Source of the DNA: Micavibrio sp.
GTDB taxonomy: Bacteria; Pseudomonadota; Alphaproteobacteria; Micavibrionales; Micavibrionaceae
Assembly: GCA_030824805.1 (NCBI GenBank)
Contig: JAPJRC010000090.1
Location: 1-6,690 of the forward strand
Direction of reading: 5' to 3'
Length of the DNA: 6,690 nucleotides
The translations under genes were made by a program, and so were the position numbers. This document shows, piece after piece, positions 1-5,809 of the stretch. Each line of letters begins with the position of its first letter. The first letter of the stretch is position 1. Below the pieces are notes generated by a model. The model did no database searches. It had not been told where the DNA came from and worked only from the letters and a program-made list of their open reading frames with translations.

Positions 1-26
1 TGGTCAACCCCCAATTTAGAGTCCAG
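1..26. repeat. IS3-family terminal inverted repeat, orfB-side end
   Basis: It begins TGGTCAACCCCC and ends GAGTCCAG (19-26). Compared with the reverse complement of 1256-1282, the two ends share the terminal TG, the run of C residues and an identical inner block GAGTCCAG. An A/T-rich middle differs and is one base longer at the other end. The orfB stop codon (16-18) lies inside this repeat. The boundary at base 1 is inferred from the repeat pairing and the TG rule, because no flanking DNA is visible. Confidence 0.65.
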
Positions 27-894
27 CCGATAAGTTAGGATTTTGTGGTTGTGGTGGTCTGGATAAAGGGGCTGTAGCGATAGCGGAAGCCCCTTTATCC
101 AGGCTTCTCGCCAAGGGCGCGGGAGGTTTATAGCCCAGAGATGAGTGCGGGCGGATGTGGTTGTAAAGATGCAGCCACTTCGCGGTCAGGACTTCAGCTT
201 CCTTTAGCGTATAGAACGCTTCCGTTTTTAAAAACTCATCCCTGAATCTGCCGTTGAAGCTTTCGTTGTAACCGTTCTCCCACGGGCTGCCCGGTTCGAT
301 GTAGAGCGTTCTGACGCCAAGGCTGGCAAGCCACGCCTTGATCGGTTTAGATGTAAACTCCGATCCGTTGTCCGAGCGGATGTGGTCGGGAATGCCGCGC
401 TCGATGAACAGCTGCATCAGCACGGCCATCACATCGTCAGACTTCAGGTTATAGTCCACGTGCAGGGCGAGACATTCTCGGGTGTATTCGTCCACGACTG
501 TCAGGAAACGGATTTTTGTGCCATCGGCCAGCCTGTCGGCAACAAAGTCATATGCCCAGACATGGTTTTGCCAGCAGGGACGCAGCCGGATGAGAGAGCC
601 GTCGTTCAAGTACAAACGACCGCGTTTCTTCTGGCGTTTAGGTACTTTGAGCGCCTCTTGCCACCACAAACGCTCCACGCGCTTGTGGTTGACGCGCCAG
701 CCTTCGGTGCGTAACAGCGCGGTGATGCGCTTGTATCCGTATCGTCCGTACTTGAGCGCAAGGCGCGTTATATCCTTGGTGAGCTGTTCTTCGTCGGCAG
801 CGCGTTTGACAGGTCTTCGAAACCCGCCACGGCTCTGGCTCAGTGCACGGCAGGCTTCCCTCTCCGATACGCCCAGAACCTGACGCACATGCAC
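16..894 (-). CDS. IS3-family transposase OrfB (DDE integrase domain)
   Basis: This is the catalytic subunit of the transposase, which cuts and joins DNA strands during IS transposition. In the 292-residue ORF an HTH_21-like region (about residues 35-95, containing YGRYGYKRI) precedes an rve integrase core. The catalytic triad is visible: Asp116 in the WAYDFV motif, Asp175 in SDNGSEF, and Glu211 in ENGYNESFNGRFRDE, with 35 residues between the second and third (DD35E). The hallmark YNHIRPHSSLGY follows near residues 244-255. The GTG at 894 is probably not the natural start. The same frame stays open upstream to at least the slippery site at 930-936 (including SPKRRREAV), so the functional product is likely an OrfAB fusion made by -1 frameshifting. 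The 3' end encodes a proline-rich tail that contains a perfect inverted repeat (59-102). No disabling mutation is visible. Confidence 0.93.
   Translation of the reverse strand: MHVRQVLGVSEREACRALSQSRGGFRRPVKRAADEEQLTKDITRLALKYGRYGYKRITALLRTEGWRVNHKRVERLWWQEALKVPKRQKKRGRLYLNDGSLIRLRPCWQNHVWAYDFVADRLADGTKIRFLTVVDEYTRECLALHVDYNLKSDDVMAVLMQLFIERGIPDHIRSDNGSEFTSKPIKAWLASLGVRTLYIEPGSPWENGYNESFNGRFRDEFLKTEAFYTLKEAEVLTAKWLHLYNHIRPHSSLGYKPPAPLARSLDKGASAIATAPLSRPPQPQNPNLSAGL
59..102. repeat. perfect 15-bp inverted repeat inside the 3' end of orfB
   Basis: CTGGATAAAGGGGCT at 59-73 is the exact reverse complement of 88-102, with a 14-base loop between. It would form a strong hairpin in the transcript of either strand. 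It lies within the coding sequence for the OrfB tail, about 40 bases before the stop. No U-tract follows on the minus strand, so it does not look like a classical intrinsic terminator. It could affect transcript stability or block read-through across the IS, but its role is unknown. Confidence 0.8.
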
Positions 895-923
895 GACAGC
901 CTCGCGTCTGCGCTTCGGAGAGG

Positions 924-1202
924 TCAGAACTTTCCCTTGGAAACTTCCTTCAATATCTGGTTGTCTACCGTCAGCTCGGCCACCGCACGCTTGAGCCGCA
1001 TATTCTCGGCTTCAAGATCTTTCAGTCGCTTGGCTTGATCTAGCTTCATCCCGCCATATTCCTTACGCCAGCGGTAATACGTGTTGCCCGTCACGCCGAT
1101 TGCACGTATCGCTTGTTCCTGCGTCTTGCCCTGCGACAGCAAAATCTCCGCTTCACGCAGCTTGCCGATAATCTGCTCCGCCGTAAAATGCTTGCGTGCC
1201 AT
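924..1202 (-). CDS. IS3-family transposase OrfA (helix-turn-helix DNA-binding subunit)
   Basis: This 92-residue protein binds the IS ends and forms the N-terminal part of the OrfAB transposase. The N-terminal HTH_Tnp_1 region starts MARKHFTAEQIIGKLREAE and continues through a typical recognition helix with YYRWRKEYGG (about residues 41-50). It is followed by a leucine-zipper-like coiled coil (about 52-87, LKDLEAENMRLKRAVAEL) for multimerisation. The ATG at 1202 is chosen over the in-frame ATG at 1265 because a strong Shine-Dalgarno (AGGAGGT) sits 7 bases before 1202. The ATG at 1265 lies almost in the terminal repeat. The stop overlaps the upstream part of the orfB frame, with the slippery site just before it. 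Confidence 0.93.
   Translation of the reverse strand: MARKHFTAEQIIGKLREAEILLSQGKTQEQAIRAIGVTGNTYYRWRKEYGGMKLDQAKRLKDLEAENMRLKRAVAELTVDNQILKEVSKGKF
930..936 (-). promoter_or_regulatory. programmed -1 ribosomal frameshift heptamer (G GGA AAG) joining orfA and orfB
   Basis: On the minus strand the bases from 936 down to 930 read GGGAAAG. In the orfA frame this is G GGA AAG, a match to the X XXY YYZ slippery pattern, and it lies two codons (AAG TTC then TGA) from the orfA end. Slipping back one base changes the frame to GGG AAA GTT, the orfB frame, which stays open through orfB. IS3-family elements commonly make their active transposase this way. A stimulatory downstream structure was not modelled. 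Confidence 0.8.
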
Positions 1203-1209
1203 ATCCCGC

Positions 1210-1216
1210 ACCTCCT
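1210..1216 (-). promoter_or_regulatory. ribosome binding site of orfA
   Basis: The minus strand reads AGGAGGT followed by 7 bases and ATG (1202). This near-perfect Shine-Dalgarno decides the orfA start against the longer in-frame ATG at 1265. Confidence 0.8.
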
Positions 1217-1255
1217 TTGAAAAGCCCGTTATGGATAGCATTACCGTAGCTATTC

Positions 1256-1282
1256 CTGGACTCATTTATAGGGGGCGGGTCA
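1256..1282. repeat. IS3-family terminal inverted repeat, orfA-side end
   Basis: Read on the minus strand it begins TGACCCGCCCCC and ends GAGTCCAG. It pairs with the repeat at 1-26 as an imperfect match with one extra base in the A/T-rich centre. It marks the junction with the interrupted host gene, whose reading frame runs through the junction into the IS. Confidence 0.65.
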
Positions 1283-1419
1283 ACATCATCACATCCTATA
1301 ACCTCGATGCCGCGCTCACCCAGTGAATGGGCGATTTCCAAAGCCATAAGACTTCGCCCATACATCACGATAGCGCGGCCTGCATATTGAGAGGATGATA
1401 ATCCGGGAATTTTGATCAT
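1283..1419 (-). pseudogene. 5' fragment of an unidentified gene (Rossmann/ATP-grasp-like N terminus), interrupted by the IS
   Basis: About 45 native codons remain, beginning MIKIPGLSSSQYAGRAIVMY and ending IGCDD, after which the frame runs into the IS terminal repeat and stops at 1153. The fragment looks like a beta-alpha-beta nucleotide-fold opening: a hydrophobic strand (AIVMYG), a helix (SLMALEIAHSLGERG), then a second strand (IEVIGCDD). It resembles the pre-ATP-grasp N termini of some carboxylate-amine ligases, but it is too short to assign a function. Its ATG (1419-1417) overlaps the hdeD stop codon as ATGA, so translation was probably coupled to hdeD. In enterobacterial heat-resistance islands a kefB-like gene lies downstream of hdeD, but a KefB N terminus would be a membrane transporter and does not fit here. 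The distal part of the gene should lie beyond base 1, outside the window. Confidence 0.6.
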
Positions 1420-2027
1420 ACGCCTACATAAACCTCATCCGGCTCCTCAATCTCTTTTTTCTTCGCTTTAAAAGCCAGAAGTAAGAGTGACATGCCGTAA
1501 GCGCCAAGGTTAATCGCTAAAGCAATGGCCATATATAAAAGCCCTGCCAATGGGAAGAATACAAAGACCAAAACGCCCATGATGACCGTTACAATCCCGG
1601 CGAATAAAAGCCAACCCCAACGCGGGAAAGGCCGGAACATAAAAGCCATAGCAATTTCAAGGGCACCTTCCAAGAGCAGGAAAACGCCAAGAACAATACT
1701 TAAAGCCATCAATCCAGCAGCGGGGAAAAACAACATAATCCCTCCGGCAACCACAGACAATAAGCCTGAGAGCAACCTTAACCAGCGTTCGCGGCGCTTG
1801 AGAAATAAGAATATCTGCATACCGCCGCTCAAGACCAAAAGAACGCCGACCAAGATATTGATCCCAAGCGCTGTCGCAAACGGCAATAATGCAGCTAAAA
1901 GTCCTCCTAGGAAGAAAACCAGACCTTCAAAAATATACCAGCCACGGTTTTGGGCTATTTCCGCTTCCAGCTTTTCCTTGAAGCCATCCAGATTGATAAA
2001 CTCCTTATACTCACATGATATAAACAT
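1416..2027 (-). CDS. HdeD-family (DUF308) membrane protein
   Basis: This 203-residue integral inner-membrane protein belongs to the HdeD/DUF308 family. In E. coli HdeD is linked to acid resistance at high cell density, and related genes sit in transmissible stress-tolerance islands; the molecular activity is not known. About six hydrophobic helices can be read: residues 30-50, 54-76, 82-101, 104-127, 137-158 and 162-186. They contain Gly/Leu-rich repeats such as LLSGLLSVVAGGIMLFFP and end in a Lys/Glu-rich cytosolic tail (KAKKKEIEEPDE). The N-terminal 29 residues are hydrophilic with no signal peptide. The ATG at 2027 is supported by AAGGAG at 2041-2036, 8 bases upstream. The gene follows clpG after 49 bp, and its TGA overlaps the next start codon by 4 bp (ATGA). 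It is probably co-transcribed with hsp20 and clpG. The exact orthology to HdeD rather than another DUF308 protein is inferred. Confidence 0.85.
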   Translation of the reverse strand: MFISCEYKEFINLDGFKEKLEAEIAQNRGWYIFEGLVFFLGGLLAALLPFATALGINILVGVLLVLSGGMQIFLFLKRRERWLRLLSGLLSVVAGGIMLFFPAAGLMALSIVLGVFLLLEGALEIAMAFMFRPFPRWGWLLFAGIVTVIMGVLVFVFFPLAGLLYMAIALAINLGAYGMSLLLLAFKAKKKEIEEPDEVYVGV

Positions 2028-2076
2028 CTTTTAATCTCCTTCCTGTGTTTTAAGCAGCTTTCTTTTTGCCTTTGGT

Positions 2077-4842
2077 TTACTTCTTACCATCTTTTTTCTT
2101 GCTATCCGGCTTGCCCTTGTCAAAAAGAACTTCTTTTTTCTTTTTATCGTAAGACAATGTGACAGCATCGCCTGGCTTAAAGGTTTCGCCCAGAATTTTC
2201 TCAGCCAGTCCGGCCTCAACTTCGGTGCGAATATGGCGTTTTAGCTCACGGGCGCCAAATTCCGGCTTGAAGCCGATATCGGCCAGATAATCAAGAAGGC
2301 TGTCTTCAAATGACAATGTGATTTCCTGTGCATGGGCGAGGCGTTTCACCCGTTCAAGCTGCAAGGCCACGATGTCCCGAATTTGCTCTTTGGTCAGGGA
2401 GTGGAAGACAATAATCTCGTCAATCCGGTTGAGCAGTTCAGGCCGGAAATGATGACGCAGATCTTCCATCAACTCGCCTTTTAAATCATCGTACGGGAGT
2501 TGTTCTTTGCCTTCTTTGCGTGCGTTTTCCTGAATGCGGTGAGAACCGACATTGCTGGTGGCGATAATGATGGTATTCGAAAAGTCCACCACGCGGCCTT
2601 TACCGTCTGTAAGGCGGCCATCGTCAAAGACCTGCAGCAGAATATTGCTGACGTCTGGATGCGCTTTCTCGATTTCGTCAAGCAGTACGACCGAATACGG
2701 ACGGCGGCGCACACGCTCGGTGAGCTGTCCGCCCTCGTCATAACCGACATAGCCGGGAGGAGAGCCAATTAGGCGTGCGACCGCATGTTTCTCCATATAT
2801 TCGGACATATCGATACGCACCATTGCATCCTCATCGCCAAACACGGTTTCGGCCAAAGCCTTGGCCAATTCGGTTTTTCCGACCCCGGTGGGGCCAAGGA
2901 ACAGGAAGCTCGCAATCGGCTTGCCGCCTTCGCGTAAACCTGCGCGCGACAAACGCACAGCCAGAGAAACGGCCTTAACCGCTTCTTCCTGACCGATCAG
3001 GCGTTCATGCAGCTTGCCTTCCATATTCAGCAGTTTTTCTTTTTCTTCCGCTGTCAGGTCCGTTACCGGAATGCCTGTGAGAGAGGAGACAATCTCGGCA
3101 ATATTGGCCATTTCGACAACAGGAGTTTCGCTGCTGCGTGAGGATTGCCATTCCTGTTCTTTCTCATCGATATCTTTCTTCTTGGCTTCGATATCTTTTT
3201 GAAGCTTTTTGGCATGATCGTAATCCTTGCGCGTGTTGGCAGATTTTTCTTCACGCTCCATAGACTTTAACTCAGCCTGCATTTCCAGGATATCCTGCGG
3301 ACGTGATGTTGCGCCGATGCGCACTCTTGAAGCAGCCTGGTCAAGCAAATCAATCGCTTTGTCCGGTAAATAGCGGTTGGTGATATAACGATCAGATAAT
3401 TCAGCCGCAGCCGTAATCGCTTCGTTGCTGATACTGACCTTGTGGTGCGCTTCGTAGCGGTCGCGCAGACCCCGCAGAATGGCGATGGTCTGTTCCACGG
3501 TCGGCTCCGGCACGAAAACGGGCTGGAAGCGGCGCTCCAGCGCGGCGTCCTTTTCAATATATTTCTGGTACTCGTTGAGCGTTGTCGCGCCGATCAGGTG
3601 CAGCTCGCCGCGCGCCATGGCTGGTTTGAGGACATTGGCGACATCCAGACCACCTTCACCGCCGCCTTGTCCCGCGCCGACGACCGTATGCACCTCGTCG
3701 ATAAAGACGATCAGGTCATCCTTGAATTTGACGATTTCATCCAGCACGGCCTTGATGCGTTCTTCGAACTCACCGCGATATTTTGATCCCGCAACCATGG
3801 CGTTCAGGTTCAGCTCGACCAGCCGCTTGCCTTCCAGGGCCTCGGGCACTTCGTCATTGACGATGCGCTGCGCCAGCCCCTCGACAATTGCGGTCTTACC
3901 CGTCCCCGGCTCACCGATCAGAACGGGGTTGTTTTTCGTCCGGCGGGCAAGAATCTCAATCGCCATGCTGATTTCCTTGGAGCGACCGATAACCGGATCG
4001 AGTTTGCCCTCGCGCGCAAGCTGCGTGAGATCGCGCGAATATTCATCCAGTTTCGGCGTTTCGGATTGCGGCTTGCCGCCCGCACTGACGCCTGTCTCCT
4101 TGGCGGTCTTTTGACGCAGAGATTCAGGCGTGAGACCGTACGTTTTGAGAATATCATAGGCATGACCTTCCCCGGCCTCCATCAAACCGATCAATAAATG
4201 TTCTGGGCCGATATATTCGCTTTGCATTTCGCGTCCTGCGATGAAGGCTTGCTGAAGGGCGGCCTTCATGCGCGGAGATAAGCCAATCTGCGGCGTTTCT
4301 CCGCTGTCCTTATCTTCTTGGTCTTTTTTCGCAGCTTCACCAAAAACATTATGTTCCAGATGCTGGCGGATATCTTCTGCTGAAAGTTTGAAACGTTTCA
4401 AGATGCGTTTAATGACATCGTTTTCGCTTAGGACATACAGCAAGTGTTCAGTATCAATAATGTCCTTGCCCAGCTCATGCGCTTTTTGCGCGGCCTTTTG
4501 CAAAAGCTCTTTGGCTTCATCATTCATATAATCCTGTAAATCCACGGACTCGCGGTCACCAAGATGCTGGCCATGACCGGATGAATGCGGGGAGCCGCCT
4601 TCATCGCCAATAACGCCGCTGTAAAACGGGTCGCGTCCACCAAAAAATTCATCAAAAATGGAGCCGCCACCAAACATAGACTCTAAAGGTGAGCGGAATC
4701 CGGCGCGCCGACCTCCGGCCTGACGAGCCAGCTCCTGATAATGTTCATCACACAGCTCGCGTACTTTACGAAAACCATTCTCTATGACTTTTGCCCGGTA
4801 TGAAGCGGGGTTACCGCATATATCGCATCTTCCATTTGCCAT
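2077..4842 (-). CDS. clpK: ClpG/ClpK-type AAA+ protein disaggregase
   Basis: This 921-residue Hsp100 ATPase threads aggregated cytosolic proteins through its hexamer pore to rescue them. The first 35 residues hold a Cys6-x2-Cys9...Cys31-x2-His34 metal-binding-like motif and a Gly/Phe-rich linker, an N-terminal extension characteristic of ClpG/ClpK. Two Clp_N repeats follow (about 105-250). NBD1 has Walker A GEPGTGKT (310-317), pore loop SKYRGEFE (Tyr355), Walker B VFIDE (Asp382, Glu383) and arginines at 437-438. A short coiled-coil middle domain (about 515-570) has the size of the ClpC type and is shorter than that of ClpB. NBD2 has Walker A GPTGVGKT (650-657), pore loop GYVG (697-700), Walker B LLDEIE (Asp722, Glu723) and sensor-2 GARELKR (863-869). 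The region after ATSNVGS (761-767) has no IGF/IGL ClpP-docking tripeptide, so it probably works without ClpP. The tail is Lys-rich. A Shine-Dalgarno AAAGGA lies 8 bases before the ATG. hsp20 is 34 bp upstream. The choice between the clpG and clpK names is one of nomenclature. Confidence 0.93.
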   Translation of the reverse strand: MANGRCDICGNPASYRAKVIENGFRKVRELCDEHYQELARQAGGRRAGFRSPLESMFGGGSIFDEFFGGRDPFYSGVIGDEGGSPHSSGHGQHLGDRESVDLQDYMNDEAKELLQKAAQKAHELGKDIIDTEHLLYVLSENDVIKRILKRFKLSAEDIRQHLEHNVFGEAAKKDQEDKDSGETPQIGLSPRMKAALQQAFIAGREMQSEYIGPEHLLIGLMEAGEGHAYDILKTYGLTPESLRQKTAKETGVSAGGKPQSETPKLDEYSRDLTQLAREGKLDPVIGRSKEISMAIEILARRTKNNPVLIGEPGTGKTAIVEGLAQRIVNDEVPEALEGKRLVELNLNAMVAGSKYRGEFEERIKAVLDEIVKFKDDLIVFIDEVHTVVGAGQGGGEGGLDVANVLKPAMARGELHLIGATTLNEYQKYIEKDAALERRFQPVFVPEPTVEQTIAILRGLRDRYEAHHKVSISNEAITAAAELSDRYITNRYLPDKAIDLLDQAASRVRIGATSRPQDILEMQAELKSMEREEKSANTRKDYDHAKKLQKDIEAKKKDIDEKEQEWQSSRSSETPVVEMANIAEIVSSLTGIPVTDLTAEEKEKLLNMEGKLHERLIGQEEAVKAVSLAVRLSRAGLREGGKPIASFLFLGPTGVGKTELAKALAETVFGDEDAMVRIDMSEYMEKHAVARLIGSPPGYVGYDEGGQLTERVRRRPYSVVLLDEIEKAHPDVSNILLQVFDDGRLTDGKGRVVDFSNTIIIATSNVGSHRIQENARKEGKEQLPYDDLKGELMEDLRHHFRPELLNRIDEIIVFHSLTKEQIRDIVALQLERVKRLAHAQEITLSFEDSLLDYLADIGFKPEFGARELKRHIRTEVEAGLAEKILGETFKPGDAVTLSYDKKKKEVLFDKGKPDSKKKDGKK

Positions 4843-4876
4843 GATAAAAATCCTTTCTTTGTCTCATGTTCTTTGC

Positions 4877-5440
4877 TTATTTGCGTTGAATTGTTAATTT
4901 TTTTGATTGTGCTTGCGCCCCTTCTTTTTTAGGGACGCTCACTGTTAATATGCCGTCTTTATATTGCGCATCCGCTTTCTCAAGATCGGCATCAAACGGC
5001 AGGTTTACAACCCGGCTAAAAGATCCGTATGAGGACTCCTTACGGATATAATCCTCATTTTTAAATTCGTTTTTCTGGATTTTTTCGCCTTTCAGGACAA
5101 TCGAATTGCCGCTGACGGATAAGTCCACCTCTTCCGGGTTAATGCCCGGCAGCTCGATTTTGACGATATACTGTCCATCCTGTTCAATAATGTCAGTTGC
5201 AGGAACAGAGGCAAATTTTCCATCCAGTAGCGGTTCAAAATCCTCATTAAAGAAATTGCTGAACAGGCGGTTCATATCTTCGCGCATCGTACGCATGGAC
5301 CGTTCAAAGTCATCATTGAATATACTTGGCCGTTCATGCGGCACGACTTCAACCGGGCTTTGATCCTGCGCATAAGATGGCGCTGATGGGGAACAAATAA
5401 GAGCCAATGCTGCAAGAGCGAGTAATCCTGTTTTTTTCAT
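4877..5440 (-). CDS. exported small heat-shock protein (Hsp20/alpha-crystallin family)
   Basis: This is an ATP-independent holding chaperone. From the ATG at 5440 it has 187 residues. Residues 1-24 form a clear Sec signal peptide: MKK, then hydrophobic LLALAALALI, then a polar stretch ending SYA before Gln25. The Cys in ALIC is not a lipobox because the preceding residue is Ile. After a linker, an N-terminal amphipathic segment (FERSMRTMREDMNRLFSNFF, about 45-64) precedes the alpha-crystallin domain (about 80-172). That domain contains the diagnostic LPGINPEEVDLSVSG and a YKDGILTVSVPK signature. The end KLTIQRK supplies the L-x-I motif that docks oligomers. Start choice is uncertain. MKK has only a weak AGGA two bases upstream, an in-frame ATG lies at 5452, and the frame stays open upstream through a sigma-like domain to 5740. 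The signal peptide favours 5440 for the mature function. clpG follows after 34 bp. Confidence 0.88.
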   Translation of the reverse strand: MKKTGLLALAALALICSPSAPSYAQDQSPVEVVPHERPSIFNDDFERSMRTMREDMNRLFSNFFNEDFEPLLDGKFASVPATDIIEQDGQYIVKIELPGINPEEVDLSVSGNSIVLKGEKIQKNEFKNEDYIRKESSYGSFSRVVNLPFDADLEKADAQYKDGILTVSVPKKEGAQAQSKKLTIQRK

Positions 5441-5778
5441 TGTCCTAACCATTTCCGGTTTGTTTTTGTTAGCCTCGATAAATTTTTCAAGCGTGCGGTG
5501 CTGCACGGATAGCAGCCAGGCTTTCAAACTAAGCGTATCCGGACGGCGGGCTTTCAGGCGCCAGGCATTGATAAAGGTCTCATCAACAAGCTCCTGCGCC
5601 TCGACCTGCCCATATTCCAGATCGCCTATGCCTGTATAATAGCGCAGGTCACGCCAAGCCGCGTGTTTAAGGTCATGCAAATAAGGTTTGAGTAAAGTAT
5701 TAAAGCATCGCGGTCTTCTGCTTTCACCATGTCTTCCCATTCATTATATTTTTCAACTTTTACATCAGTGTTTGTCAT
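5441..5778 (-). pseudogene. sigma-70 region 2-like domain, frameshifted, reading in frame into hsp20
   Basis: The gene starts at ATG 5778 with Shine-Dalgarno GGAGG at 5788-5784 and reads MTNTDVKVEKYNEWEDMVKA through AEDRDA. The frame then changes. The natural continuation (FNTLLKPYLHDLKHAAWRDL and onward) is in the next frame, and one missing T in the TTT at 5704-5702 would restore a single ORF. In the joined protein, the segments QELVDETFINAWR and LKAWLLSVQHRTLEKF resemble ECF/sigma-70 regions 2.2-2.4. No region 4 follows. Instead the frame runs without a stop through NKNKPEMVRT into the signal peptide of Hsp20, so the repaired ORF would be 300 residues. It could be a degraded sigma gene that lost its end, a real sigma-like/Hsp20 fusion, or an intact gene with a sequencing error. 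It lies 31 bp after htpX. The similarity to sigma region 2 is by eye. Confidence 0.6.
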
Positions 5779-5783
5779 TTTAT

Positions 5784-5788
5784 CCTCC
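5784..5788 (-). promoter_or_regulatory. ribosome binding site of the sigma-like reading frame
   Basis: The minus strand reads GGAGG, then ATAAA, then ATG at 5778. It is the best Shine-Dalgarno between htpX and clpG and is stronger than anything in front of the hsp20 starts at 5440 or 5452. This supports the view that translation of the sigma-like/hsp20 unit begins at 5778. Confidence 0.65.
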
Positions 5789-5809
5789 GTAATCATCTTT
5801 ATATTAGAA

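Larger units (their letters stand above)
1..1282 (-). mobile_element. IS3-family insertion sequence, apparently complete (about 1.28 kb)
   Basis: This is an insertion sequence with the two-gene IS3 layout: a small helix-turn-helix orfA, and an orfB DDE transposase in the -1 frame, joined by a slippery heptamer. Both inferred ends begin 5'-TG, as is usual in the IS3 family, and carry matching C-rich inverted repeats (1-26 and 1256-1282). Both ORFs are open and the catalytic residues are intact, so the element may still be active. It lies inside the coding region of the gene that starts at 1419, in the same orientation as the host operon. The left flank is outside the window, so a target-site duplication cannot be confirmed. 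The sequence GGTCAAC occurs at both 2-8 and 1278-1284. This leaves the exact boundary uncertain by several bases, because part of that repeat could instead be target duplication. IS3 subgroup is not assigned with confidence. Confidence 0.88.

Noticed and set aside
1283..1419. KefB-like transporter, as found after hdeD in known heat-resistance islands
   Set aside because: KefB begins with membrane helices. The fragment is a soluble nucleotide-fold-like N terminus with only one moderately hydrophobic strand.
1525..2034. 169-codon plus-strand frame opposite hdeD
   Set aside because: A Lys/Pro/Asn-rich translation of the antisense of membrane helices, with no support as a gene.
3479..4114. 211-codon open frame on the plus strand opposite clpG
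   Set aside because: It is antisense to the conserved NBD1 region, rich in Ser/Arg low-complexity sequence, with no recognisable domain. It is a codon-bias shadow.
5365..5440. Lipoprotein signal (ALIC) in Hsp20
   Set aside because: A lipobox needs Gly, Ala or Ser just before Cys. Here it is Ile, and a good signal peptidase I site (SYA before Gln) follows.
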